DNA from: Panorpa germanica
Lineage: Eukaryota > Arthropoda > Insecta > Mecoptera > Panorpidae
NCBI GenBank assembly: GCA_963678705.1
Contig: OY783209.1
Location: forward strand, 5,270,001-5,334,000
Reading direction: 5' to 3'
DNA length: 64,000 nucleotides
Of this stretch, positions 35,437-47,011 are shown piece after piece. The notes beneath the pieces are model-generated. The model was not told where the DNA came from. It saw nothing but the letters and a program-made list of their open reading frames with translations, and made no database searches. Both the position numbers and the translations under genes were made by a program. How positions within the stretch are numbered: the first letter of the stretch is position 1; each line of letters starts with the position of its first letter.

Positions 35437-36690
35437 TTTATTAACTATAGTATTTTTCCAATATATTTAGCGATACCAGAAACTGATTGTTGTAAATATT
35501 ATTGTTTTTAAATATAAATAAAATGAAGAACCTCTGCGGCACTCGTCGTCAAGCTTAATACTGATTTGTAACTGCAATAAAAAATATATTCATGTGTATG
35601 CCTGTGTATACTTTGTTTACTCTTTTATCGTTTTATCTAGATACATATTTACCAATCGAAAAAAAGGCCAACACACTAGAATATGCTGAGCCAGTCCGCA
35701 CCGATCATGTTCGGGGTCACAATCAATTAAGGAGGTACAGGACGTATTGCCAATTCGAAAACTACCTTTAAAATAATTTTTTCAAAAAACAATTAAATTA
35801 CTTTTCTTGGAATAATTATTTTTTCTTACAAATTGTCTATAATTAATATCAAATACATATTAATTTATTTGAAATTCGAATCAAATATTTTTTAAAAGTA
35901 ATAATAAATTTAGCAACGGTAATATTCAACTTGCGTAAAAATACGCAATTACTGAACTACTAAAACAATTAGGTTACTGAACAAAACGGATGTCGACTCA
36001 AACTACGTGGCATTTTTAGTGTATAGCAGGATATATTAGAGTTGTTACGCATAAGTACAATTTACCCAAAATTGATATAAGTGATACAAAATTATTATTT
36101 GTTTTGACTGTACATTTCAGTAAAAATAATTATTGAAATGTGTAAAAACTTCATGAACATAACATAAGAGTGTGTTGCAACGTAACATATTACATTATAA
36201 CATATTCTATTGTAAACAACATAACATCTTGTCATTTGCAAAGTGACTATGTATGTAACTGTATTTGAACAGACTGATAGATATTTTTCATACTTAACAG
36301 AAGCGTAAAATTTTTAAGTAAATATAAAATGTTTGTTTGCAAACGATATTCAACGATATTTTTTAACTAATTGTTTAATTTATTCTCTAAAATTGCAATT
36401 TTATTTACTACATTATCTAAAATGTTTTTAACGTAACACAAAATCAAGTACTCTGATTGTCAAATTCGATTTAATTTAAAGCGTGGCTCAAACGATTTTA
36501 TAAAATGTTGAATAAGATAGAAAAGCTAAAATAAAGTTTAACAGTTTTTAGCTAACAATTGTTTTTATTAATAAAACCAATCACTTGTACAAAAGTTATT
36601 ATATTTAAGTAATAAACAGAGCCTTCTTTGACAATGACCTAGTAGTTCCTGATTTTCTAAATATACGTATATAGATAACAAGTAAAGTTT
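35437..36690. other. Spacer between G10 and G9
   Basis: No gene. Contains the TTAAGGAGGTACAG terminus and its following arm (35727-35925). The rest (35930-36690) is AT-rich with no recognised signal. Confidence 0.45.
35727..35925. mobile_element. Arm of TTAA-targeting (piggyBac-like) repeat
   Basis: TTAA at 35727-35730 followed by GGAGGTACAGGACGTATTGC. The arm through 35925 (CTATAATTAATATCAAAT and AATAAATTTAGCAACG) is the reverse complement of 26190-26285. No matching right end is seen nearby, so the copy may be truncated. Confidence 0.4.
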
Positions 36691-39600
36691 TCAATCCACA
36701 TCTAGTTTTCTGAAAGACCCATGCATTCCTAAGAGCTCGTCGATAATAGGTGTGGTAGGTCTTTTGCTTTCTTGGACTTCATGTTTGTCGCCTTCTAAGA
36801 ACCACTCTCGACGAGCTACCATTTCCGCTAACCAGTCATCTACAACATTTATTAAAACTCTATTCATAAGTTTAAATTTCAGTCAAAAGAATTACTACAT
36901 CACTCTATAAGTATAAGTTCGTAGCATGACATATGATTTTAAAATACTACCAACCTTTAAGCGATATGTGTCAAACTTTCATGATATTCCAACCATTAGT
37001 TTATAAGTATCAATGGTTTTGGTGATGGTAATTTTGCAATTTTCAATGGAAAAAACGTGTATTGATAAAGCATTGCTTATGTCTACTACTGAATGTAAAT
37101 TTGAGACTCACACATCAGTGTAATGTTTAAATAATGCACGATTATTTTTTATTTGTAATTACTTATTTACTAATGCATATTGATCTTATTCGATTTGTTT
37201 ATTTATTCTAAAGTGTAATCCGTAATTAACGTAATAATAAATTACTCTTGAACCATAATTATGCACCTCGTCGTTTAATTACTAGTTACAAAGGTTCAAA
37301 TGCACACGTATTTATTACATCAGTGTAAGATTAATATTCTTTTCTTAGTTGATACTAATATGTGTTACTTTGTATCCTATAAAATCTAATACACTACTAT
37401 AAATATTGTACAAGTTTGTATGTTCAGTTAACGTACAATAGATGGCAGACTAACACTTCGCACGTTATATTAAAATACATAAACTGAGTGAGTAAGAGAT
37501 TATTTGAAATATTAATCTAATCTCATTATTTCATATGGTTTTGTGTTACTATGTCTGTAATATTTAAAGAGATTGGGCCTAAATTTCTTCTGCATCTGTC
37601 GCACCACTTAATCTCAATCCACCTCTGTCAACTAACTAAATTAAAATAAATTAGCAATACACTATTTTACCTCTGGTTTCTGTAATTGATTTTTGAGTTC
37701 CTCCAAAGTCTATAGGAAGCAGATTTTTATCAACAGCTTTATACAGAGATTCCAAATTTTTATGGAATTGGAACTGCAAATAGAACAAAGATATAAGTCG
37801 ACAGTTTTCGATGTTTTAATTATTTAAATGTAAAATTACTTACTCTTTGTCTAATTTTTGGTTTCATAAAGCTCATGACCATCTGAATGAAGGGCTCCGC
37901 ATGTGAAGGATGATTTATAAAATGACATCCACGAATTCGACCAACATATGGGCCCTAAAAATTGAACAATAATTGAAAATACCGCTACTACTTAGTACAT
38001 ATTTAGAGAAATGTTTTTAAAGTTTAAATTTGTATTTTCTTCCCTTTACTACTTTTAAAATGTTTAGCAATTACCTGTAATGCAAATATTGCTTTCTTGA
38101 CGACACTTATATTCATTTTGGCTATGAGGCCTAACGTCATATTTGACATATCAGCAATGTAGACACACCCCTCGGTAAAATCATTACGCATTCGTAAGTC
38201 TAATGCCATAAAAAGATATTTGTAAGCATCTGTTAGTAAAAACTTTTCTGAATTTTTGCCTAAATTGCAACAAACAATCCGCTCTCCTGCAGGTGTTGGT
38301 GTTGGGTAGAAGGCAACACTCCTAAAAAGGAAAACTAGTATCAAAAAGGAACCTCCGATCATAAGTACAAATAGATTAACGTGTAATTTAAGAAAAATGA
38401 TATGGAATGTAAGTCTAACAGTCTGTAAAGTCTAAAAGTTCGCAATCCGACTAAGTGATTATAACGTACATCTGTTTTTTAACAAGTTGACTAGTATATA
38501 TATATATATATATATATTCCATATGCCAACCCACTCACTAATGAATTCACCAAATGATAAACCAATTTACCAATGATGTATAATCAACAATTATTGTGAG
38601 ATATACCCTTGAAATAAAACTCACATTGTTTCAACAGATTGTTTTATTCCAGGCAAAAGCGGATCCCTGTTTAAAAATATATCTGGAGCAACAGTTTTCA
38701 ATGAGTAGTACAAATCAATGCCTTCTTTAGTGCGTTCCATGCTGCCTTTCGTGCCTACGTACAGCCCCACTATGTGGTTCGGATCTGTAAAATTAAAACA
38801 TAATGTCATTAATTAATGATGACACCGAGTAATCTTGAATTTTATCTAATTGCTTCAACTAAGATCGTAGTTTTCGTCTATTACTGTGTTTCGTCGTTAC
38901 TGTGAAACTAATGGGTCAGCGTCGTTCATCGCGGGTGGTGTACTCGAGCTCCCGCCATATGTACGAATTAGATTAGAATTAGATACCGCATAAAACACTA
39001 AACGAGTGTTAATTAATTACTTTTAGACAGCACAACAAATTGACCCGTTCACAGAAAGGGCACAGCGCATAAACAATGACTCGCAATTATCGTCTACAAC
39101 AACAAAAACATTTTCCTTTTATTTGTATTGACCAAGACTTGTAATTATTTTGATATTATTATAGACATACTTAAACAAAAAGAAATGTATAAATATTTTT
39201 AATAAATAAACATTATTATGCACTTTAGATGATGATGAAAAACGTATATATTTTTTAAATTAAATTCAGCTTATCACTGACGACCTCCTTCTATGTTGCC
39301 TTTTTATATAGTGCTATGGAAAGCGTCCACATATCCAGGCACTGAATTATAATGATATATTTGAATCTACTGTGACAAAAATTGAGATTATTGAGATTTT
39401 GTATGACTAAACCATGCAGATGTTGCAAAACCTTAGCTGTCACTGCATATGCCTTCTCTATAACTTCATTTTCCTACATATTTTATTCAATAAATTTAAC
39501 GCGTTTGATGCGGACTGATCAGATCTGTGGACGTTTATTTTTGTAGGTTCATATACGTGTTGTAACCTTCCTAATAAGTTTATGATTATGTAATCTTCAT

Positions 39601-40774
39601 AATCAATTAATAGTGTTGGTTTGGGAACCAAAACCACGACAGTCTAGTGAAAAACATCAATGCTCTTGGTCACTGAGGCGTCACAACATTTTGACAAATT
39701 ATACTTTATAAGAATGTGTTAAAGTAGTTGCAGGTGTATTAGGCGCTATAAAACTATTATTATTAGAAATAGTTGTACAAATAAAGTAATATGTTTCATT
39801 TTAATATAATATGATAAGGTTTATCGTTATTTTGTATTTGTGTTCTTTTTCAATAAATGTTCGACGCACCGCAATTTTTGATAACAATATTTTATAACGA
39901 AACGTGATATGAACTTGAAAGATAATTTTCAAGATAATTATAAATAAATATTTACTAGCAAAAAGTGAGCTAGAAATCATACTTGATAAAGCAGAATAAT
40001 GACGGTTCGAAGATAGAGGTCATTGAATTCGATAGGAGGATTACTACAGCGACTCATAGTTAAAACAGATTGTGCCGTATAAATCTGCGATACAATAAAA
40101 ATGCACTTTCTTACACATTTTTTTATAATGCATATTGTAACTAATAAAATAAAAATCACCATCGTATCACCATTTAGACGGCTCTTATAACCTCTTTCAG
40201 GCATAAGTCAACGCCGAACTCTCGCAATTTCGACTATAGCTAGTTTAACTGAATAACTTTTCACACATTATATTTTGAATTCAAATTAATATCGTTTTTA
40301 TTACAAAATATAGAAAGTTAACCGTAAAATTAGCTTGTGGTAAGGTAGCAAGTAAGAAACTCTACTGCAAGTTAATTTTATACCTCAGTCGAGTATGCGC
40401 TGCGTATTTTCTACACGGTGGTCATTTCTTTGTGCCTCCTAACATCAATTAACGAGCACTCGTAGCTGATTTCTTCAGTATTCTTCAGTTCTAAGTTACT
40501 TTAGTTGCTTAAGGGCATTTACGTTTATTTAACGTCCATTTATTGATGCACCTTGCTACACCACTCGTATTGAACAATATTTTGTACCAGACACAAGTAG
40601 TTTTATATATTTACCTGGTTTAATATTAGGCAGATGCGGTTGTTGCAGAAACCATTCCGTGACAATCCTTACAGCGTCATCTAAATCTTTATCCGTAATA
40701 TTTAATTTCTTTAAAGTGTTTTTCTTCAAATCTTCACTTACTAACAATAACTTATTTAAACTGTCCGCCGACAT
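36691..40774 (-). CDS. G10: diverged CRAL-TRIO protein
   Basis: Six exons: 40615-40774 (one codon shorter than in G2-G9), 38625-38784, 38075-38321 (one codon longer), 37844-37954, 37671-37773 and 36691-36839; 309 residues. The most divergent member: exon 2 reads PNHIVGLYVGTKGSMERTK, with Thr for the usual Cys in CKGS, and DLYYSLKTVAPDIF. Exon 3 has TPTPAGERIVCCNLG and DMSNMTLGLIAKMN. Exon 4 begins GPYVGRIRGCHFINHP instead of EALVARVKG, and exon 5 has LPIDFGGTQKSITETR. Exon 6 still ends HGSFRKLDVD, and all junctions are GT/AG. A different ligand or older role is possible but unproven. Intron 4 is 70 bp; intron 1 (1.8 kb) holds two MITE-like repeats. Confidence 0.9.
36896..37030. repeat. Dispersed repeat (family F8), G10 intron 5
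   Basis: TACATCACTCTATAAGTA, GACATATGATTTTAAAATAC and CTTTAAGCGATATGTGTCAA, then CCAACCATTAGTTTATAAGT. It matches the G9 intron 5 copy but lacks the TAGATGGCACC core. Because both are next to exon 6, common intron ancestry is an alternative. Confidence 0.4.
38495..38517. repeat. (TA)n microsatellite, G10 intron 2
   Basis: An uninterrupted TA run of about 23 bases. Short and probably length-variable; no other role is suggested. Confidence 0.9.
39308..39545. mobile_element. MITE family F3, G10 intron 1
   Basis: Left end GTGCTATGGAAAGCGTCCAC near 39311-39330 and right end GTTTGATGCGGACTGATCAG followed by TGTGGACG near 39505-39532 are imperfect inverted repeats. The right arm includes CATATTTTATTCAATAAA, shared with the 44227-44451 copy. 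About 240 bp, no coding potential. Confidence 0.55.
40020..40241. mobile_element. MITE family F4, reverse copy, G10 intron 1
   Basis: On the minus strand the right end reads TATAGTCGAAATTGCGAGAG then TTCGGCG, and later GAAAGAGGTTATAAGAG, parallel to 56461-56676 (TATAGTCCAAATCACGATAG, TTCGGCG, TAAAGAGGTTATAAGAG). The other end (GATAGGAGGATTACTACAGC) is decayed. The minus-strand open frame 39977-40204 lies inside this element and is not a gene. Confidence 0.6.
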
Positions 40775-41149
40775 CTTTACACTTCTTTACACAACTATTT
40801 ACAAACACTGACTAAATAACTATTTCTGAAAATTGACACAAACAAGTAATTTAAATAGTTTTATTGCAAGCGCAGCTATTTTAAAATTCAAGGACCTGGT
40901 CTATAACCTCAGATGACCGGTTTAGTCTCCGCTGACCGCGTTATTAAAAATGCGAGAGGTTTTTTTTCGGTTCGTTATACTTTTTATCAGTGTCTCTTGT
41001 GGCTGACTTTGAATGTGTGTCACTAAATATGTGTGGAGTACAAACACATACAAACTGTGCGCTATACTGATTACTCTCAATTGATTGTGAGTTCGAGAGA
41101 TCAAAATTAATTGATGTTAATGTCCATTGTTCTTTATTATTTGTTGTTA

Positions 41150-41300
41150 AGGAGTATTGTACAAGTAAATGTCTCTGTGTGAAAGCGCAAAGACAAAGAG
41201 CAAAGATATGAGATAGATTCGATTCCCGAACCAGCGCTATATTTTCTGGGTTTATTTGTTGTCAATAATTTTGATGTTATATCAAATAACAGTATAATAT
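41150..41300. repeat. Repeat related to the G1 intron foldback
   Basis: AAAGCGCAAAGACAAAGAGC, AGATTCGATTCCCGAACCAG and CGCTATATTTTCTGGGTTTA are similar in order to the right part and flank of 321-720 (GGTTCGATCACTGGCCAAG, GTTATATTTTCTGAGTTTA). Suggests a dispersed family with only the right part here. Confidence 0.4.
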
Positions 41301-42764
41301 CTACTATTATCTTGCTAAACATATACTGCCCACGATCAAAATTTAGACAGATAACAAGGTATATAAATACGCAACAAATATGTCATCTATTAATTACGTC
41401 ACACGCAAAGGAAGATGGATTCCAAAGTGTGACAAATGGAGAAGGAGTTAAGAGCTTCATGATGTCAGGGTGCAAATTTTCGTAATAAAAAATAAAAAAA
41501 TAGAAAAGAAAATTTGACCAAAAAACTAATAAGACTAAAGAAGTATTTTTTTAAATATGTGACGTCACAGCAAGTGGAATTGTGTGACAAGATGGAACAT
41601 GTATGTATCTCTGGATATTAGAACTATAATGGAATTTGGAATTTCACCGAACCCGTAGCTCTCGATCTTCTACTTTAAAAAATATTCGCTTGTTTTGTTA
41701 TTTTTAGTAAATACTATTTCCTTTTAAATTTTTGAAGGACGCATGACGCATATGACTTAAGTTGTAATATAATTTAAATGACCTTGAGGTTACTTGATAA
41801 TCTTGACTCTTCATGAGAACTATAATAAGACAACAAGACGCAATAAAACTGCGTTTAAAACCTAAAATAAAATAAACCACACAAAAATACACGAGTACAT
41901 TCACGTTAAACAAAGAACATAGTACCTATTTTATATGACATATACAAATTTAAAAAAATTAGTATTTTAGAAAATATAGGCCCTTAAAAATCGTCAAAAT
42001 CTAAACAGTTACAAAAGAAGGCGCTAGTTACGTACGAGTGATGTTATTTTCTGTAACATTTTACTGATTATTTATGTACATTTAATTTTTGATGTGTGAG
42101 TAGCATAGCCGTCCATCCATTCGGAACCGACCTCAACATATTTAAGAAGTTGTGAGGCCTTTTAGATCTACCTTATTTTCTAATTATATTTATTTCTTAT
42201 TTCTATAACTCTAAACAATAAATTAAAATTATAATAAGAGTATATCTACATTTTAATAAAGCAGATAATACTAGTATCTATTAGTTTCCATTGTACTCGA
42301 AATTTAATGATTATTTCTTTGTTGTCGTCCACTCACTATCAGTTGTTTTTATCCGCAATAAATGATAATAATTTCATTAAGCAGAAGTGTTTATCAATAT
42401 TTTAAAAAGTCTCCTAGAAATAGATGGTTATGTAATGCGATTATGTTTTATTAATTATAGATTGTACTACATAGGCGTTCACAGAGGGAGTATTTACGCA
42501 AAACTGGAATTATAAAAAAGTATGGGTTTTAAAGAAAAGTTAACCATCTAATTATGATGATTTTTGTAATTGTATTTATGTTTTTTAGTTATGGATTAAA
42601 ATATTACCTCTTAAATTTTCTACGGTAAAATTTTACGCTTCGGTAAACCAACATTACACTGTCCTGCGCGATATTTTCGTTTTAGATGCCAATGGCACCA
42701 AACATTGCATCGGTTCATCAGACAAAGAAGCAGTGGATCAGCTACTAAATAATAATTAAAAATA

Positions 42765-43316
42765 CTCAGTATAGAATTTAGTGAAGAGTCCTGTTTTGTG
42801 ACGTTTCTATCATTATTACACTTCAATTATAGTTCGCATCAACTTTATCTTCTAAATGCGAATGTGGTGAAGAGGATGCAGACCCTGACCACATTCTGTG
42901 GCAATGTAAAAATACAGCAATGGCAAGAAATGGACTCCAAAGGGCGGTGCTACAGACTTCGCAGACGCTTCCTGTTAACACCGCCTTTCTGATTGAGAAA
43001 CCGAAATTTATAACAGCAGTAGCCATGAATAGATCATTCTTGTTGTCTGGATATAACGTATAAGAAGAAGCAGAAGAATATAAGGGGCGATAAAAGGCTA
43101 CGTGCCTAGGAAACCCGAGAAACTATATTAAAAAAAAAAAAACTTTATCTTCATTTGTATTCCGAGAGGTGGAGTGGTTTCGTAATTTGTAGCTGATAAA
43201 ATAGATATTTTATATGAACGACTGTAAGAAACTGAACTGTAAATGAACTCTTTCATGACCAGAAAACTTACGTATCTTCAATATGATGTCAAAGTGACTG
43301 CAAAATGTTTACCGTG
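42765..43316. mobile_element. MITE family F1, copy 3, split by a LINE tail
   Basis: The left part (42765-42852) and right part (43141-43316) together match the F1 consensus, including TTCGCATCAACTTTATCTTC across the break and GACTGCAAAATGTTTACC at the right end. Terminal bases have decayed (CTCAGTATAGAATTT; TTTACCGTG). A LINE tail (42853-43140) separates the halves. The MITE is therefore older than the LINE insertion. Confidence 0.85.
42853..43140 (+). mobile_element. LINE tail (family A) nested in a MITE
   Basis: 288 bp flanked by the 12-bp duplication AACTTTATCTTC (42841-42852 and 43141-43152), which is MITE sequence. It begins within the coding end, TAAATGCGAATGTGGTGAAG encoding KCECGEEDADPDHILWQC, so the full zinc-like motif with its last Cys is intact here, unlike the copy at 10019. 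It then runs through GGGGCGATAAAAGGCTACGT and CCTAGGAAACCCGAG to a run of A. The plus-strand frame 42798-42992 crosses the MITE/LINE junction and is an artefact. Confidence 0.92.
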
Positions 43317-43760
43317 AATTATTTATAAAAATTGTATTGTGATTCAAATTCATTTGACTTACCCGCCAATAATGTGACGAAAACTTTTTTTTCATTTTCA
43401 AAAAATCGTACGGAATTTGGAGAAACGAAAAAGAGACTTTTGTCAATTACTAGTGATGGGAGGTTGGGAATAGGACCATTAGTCCTTATTGGACCTTAGC
43501 ACGTTGTCCCACCTGATAATTTTTAAGCGGACGCCTATGTCAGGCTACTCAAACACACTCATAGACTTTTTCTTATACTGATTGATTATTGAATCTAAAA
43601 CTAGAAAATATTCTAATTATCTAATTAGAAAGTGTTTATGAGTTTGTAGTTTTTTATTTAACTATAAAGAGTACAAGGTGATTAACAAATTTAAAGCAGC
43701 TATTTAAGTTCAATAACTTTTTGAAGTATTTCAGATTTGAATGGTTAAATGACAACTTTA

Positions 43761-46700
43761 TTAATCTACATTGAGTTTCCTAAAGGACCCGTATGTCCCC
43801 ACAATATCATTGATCTCAGTGTGCTGCGGCCGTTTACTTTCATCTGTTTTGTATTTATCTTCCTCCAGAAACCAATCTCGTTTTTCTAGTGCAGCGTTGT
43901 ACCAATCAGCTGAAAGGAAATGTCAAAATATCAGTACAGTTGTGTGGATTTACTTTATAAAAGCTTTTAAATTTACGATAAATTCTCATGGAGAGAGGTA
44001 GCTCCATAAATTGTGCATAGGGGCCCACCGATCCTAAAACGGCCCTGATCCTGGATATTAATTACATTAAAGCTTCAACTTACACCACAAACAGTCTAGA
44101 GATTTCTGATCTCCTCCAAAGTCCTTAGGAAGCAGTGCTCTGTCTATCGTCTTATGAAGATCCTCAAACGTATCGTGCATAAAAATCTATCAAATTAAAG
44201 TTATTCTATGTTATAATGTTTCACCTAAAAGTAAGCGTCCACTGGTCCGCACTACCCGCATCAAACACATTAGTTTTAATAACTAAAACGTGGAACAGAA
44301 GGAAAACAGATGTATACAGCTTCAGTTACGGATGTCAGTATTATCTGTATGATCTCAGTTGTTATCACTTCACTTCTCTTCCATATTTTATTCAATAAAG
44401 CCAATCCGTTTGATGCGAGCACTGCGGACCAATAGACGCTTACATTTATATATAATAGAAGATGCGAACACTTAGTTGTCATTCCAAACCACAAAGTGAA
44501 TGTGGAAGGAATATTTTTCCTAGTATCAACTCAATGGTCGGACAAAAAAACAGAGTGATAGACGTAAAAGGCGGGAGAAGTGAAAATGAAGACAGAAGAG
44601 AAGAAGTATAGTGAAAATATATTAGAGGGTTTGTCGAGAGGAGACAAAAGAGGTGAGGAAACGGTGATAATAAAGGAGGATTATGGAATATGAAGAGAGA
44701 GAGGTCAAGAGAAGAACAAGTAGAAATTACTTCTGGAAGTAATAAAAATTTAGAATTGTTTAAGTTTAGTTTTAAGTTTGAATTTATATAAGAATGAAAT
44801 GTATTACGAAATATAATACTGTAGATTGTAAAGCCGCAGGCACACAATTAATATAATAAATAAATAAAAAATAAAAACATAACAAAAGTTGTAAGATTAT
44901 TACTAAATCGTTTTTCTTACTCTGGATCTGATCTTCGGTTTCAGTAGCGTCCTGGTAAATTGTATCAACGAATCAGCATATTTGGGGGCTTTAATTATAT
45001 GAATAGATTTAATGCGTGCCACGTATGCTTCCTGTTGAACAAAGTCAAACATTTAGAAGCTATTTTTATTTAATAAAAAATATTTTTAATAAATTCACAT
45101 TACTTGTGACGCATTGGTAGTCAATTTCAGAATAGATGGCGTTGTTTTGGTCACGTGGCCTAATTTCACGTCGGTTAAATCGAGGATATAGATGCAGTCG
45201 AAACCGTAGTCATATTGCATTCTTAGGTCAAGTGTCATGTATGCATATTTGAAATAGTTTACTATGTCAAATTTATCTGGGTCACGACACTGAATGCACG
45301 CTATGCGCTCCCCATTGGCTGTCAGTGATGGTGCGAAAGCAACCATTCTAAAACAATTGAAATTGGCAAATTGTTTGAATAAGATTCATGTTAATAAAAG
45401 CTATTAACGCTATTCTATTAATTAATAATTTTGAAATGTTTAAATAGTAAGTTTTATTGTTGGTAAATGTACAATTATACATTTACGCCTACCATATATT
45501 ACTACGCTTCTACAATAACAAATAATGCGTAGAGAAAGTTTTTAGTTTTAGTTTTTTAAGGTTAATGAAATGTATTATACTTACACGCCTTCAGATGCAT
45601 GTTTAATAGCTGAACTTAAGGGATCTCTATTGCAGAACATATCTGGGGCAGCTGTTTTTAATGAGTAGAATGCGTCTAAACATATCTTTGTACGTTGGAT
45701 GCTGCCCTTGCAAGATATGAATATACATTCTATTCGACCTGGATCTGTAACGATGATTAACTTAATTGAACAATATTAATTAAATTTAATAGTACAGTTT
45801 GTTTGTTTATGACAATCTTCATATTACTTCATACGCTGGAGAACTCGACTTACTTAAAGGATTTGACTAATCTGAGATTATAAAATAGTCGAATATATTT
45901 TTTAGCATAAATTTATTAACCATACTTTTAAGAATATTTTAATAGTTTACCCATGATACAATATTCTGAATATTATATATACTTAAAACAATTTTTTTTT
46001 TCTTTTGCGTTTATCTCGAAATATTTTGAAAACGCCTCATTGGATTTTAATAAAAATTACACCATATCTTCTTTGTAATATTATTTATTGAGTTCTTTCT
46101 TAATTTTTTTTAATTTATGACGATTCTCGATGATGGTACGATGTACACCATCGGCGAGCCCCCCGGCAAACGTGTTTCACAAATCAGGTTTGATTTTTAG
46201 GGAAATATTTTTTAGGTAAATAAATATATTCACAAATGTATATTGTATTTATAGATATACGCAAAGATTGAAGGAGCAAATTGTTTCAATGATAGCTTTT
46301 CGATCGAAGTGGGGCTAACTCTTTAAGACAGTTTCATCTCTGTCTCAGAAAGGTTCAAACATCATATGAAAACATTCAAAAATTTGAAAAGACGGTGTAT
46401 GAACATTAGAGAACATTAGAGAATTAGAGAGATAGAAAACTTTAGTGAAAGTGTACATTTTAGATTGCGTAATAATTAATGAAAATTTTATTAATGAATA
46501 ATTAAATAAATTTAAAAAATTTTGATGTAAGCAATTTTTGTGGAGTGTAAAAATTTTTCTAGAAAGCATAAAAATGTTGCATAAAATTTAATAATTTAAA
46601 ATATTGTTTATTTACTTAATGAAAGGAAGAAAATATATTTAAGATATATAATAGAAGAAGAAGAATAGATAAGAAATATATAATAAGATTGATTAAGTGA

Positions 46701-47011
46701 TTCAAATAAATATTCATGATAAATATTTTAATTTAAAAATGTAATTAAAATTTAAAATGAAATTATACGTTCATATATTGAATTTAAATAAGAAATGTAC
46801 AAGTATATTAAGCAAAAGTAATTTTAAATATTTGCAAACAATTATACAGACCTGGAACAATATCCGGAAGATGGGGCTGCGTTCGGAACCACTCTGTTAT
46901 AATATTCACTGCCACTTCTACATCCTCTTCCTTTAGATTTAATTTACTTAAATTATCATATTTTAATTGCTCCGATAATTGTAATAAATTATAAATAGTC
47001 TTTGAGCCCAT
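43761..47011 (-). CDS. G11: CRAL-TRIO protein
   Basis: Six exons: 46852-47011, 45585-45744, 45104-45347, 44921-45031, 44084-44186 and 43761-43909; 308 residues. Exon 1 is MGSKTIYNLLQLSEQLK and ends RTQPHLPDIVP; its donor, GTCTGT, is the weakest in the array. Exon 2 has CIFISCKGSIQRTKICLDAF, then KTAAPDMFCNRDP. Exon 3 has RIACIQCRDPDKFDIVNYFK and ILDLTDVKLGHVTKTTP. Exon 4 has IKSIHIIKAPKYADSLIQF and exon 5 LPKDFGGDQKSLDCLW. The C-terminus is SFRKLNVD, the only copy with Asn in place of Asp. Intron 4 contains an F3 MITE and a purine tract. Intermediate between G9 and the G12-G14 group. Confidence 0.9.
44227..44451. mobile_element. MITE family F3, best copy, G11 intron 4
   Basis: Inverted ends of about 45 bp: GTAAGCGTCCACTGGTCCGC then CCGCATCAAACACATTAG at the left; CGTTTGATGCGAGCACTGCG then GACCAATAGACGCTTAC at the right. 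About 225 bp with no transposase. Related pieces lie at 39308-39545 and 33275-33372. The plus-strand frame 44216-44398 and minus-strand frame 44276-44494 arise from this element. Confidence 0.8.
44490..44715. repeat. Purine-rich tract, G11 intron 4
   Basis: The plus strand is mostly A and G (for example GAAGACAGAAGAGAAGAAGT and ATGAAGAGAGAGAGGTCAAG), giving a long pyrimidine tract in G11 RNA. It is followed by AAGCCGCAGGCACACAATTA and an A-rich end near 44880, which looks like a retroelement tail. The minus-strand frame 44479-44847 reflects this composition. Confidence 0.5.

Larger units (their letters stand above)
40775..43760. other. 3-kb spacer between G11 and G10
   Basis: No host gene recognised. 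Contains a repeat at about 41150-41300, an F1 MITE interrupted by a LINE tail (42765-43316) and long AT-rich stretches. Short open frames at 40922-41104, 41137-41322 and 41704-41913 have no family signature. The stretch 43380-43530 has slightly higher GC content, with no clear identity. Confidence 0.5.

Noticed and set aside
41210-41245. tRNA-derived SINE (AGATTCGATTCCCGAACC resembles a B box)
   Set aside because: It does not fit GWTCRANNC, no A box lies at the right distance, and no cloverleaf can be drawn.
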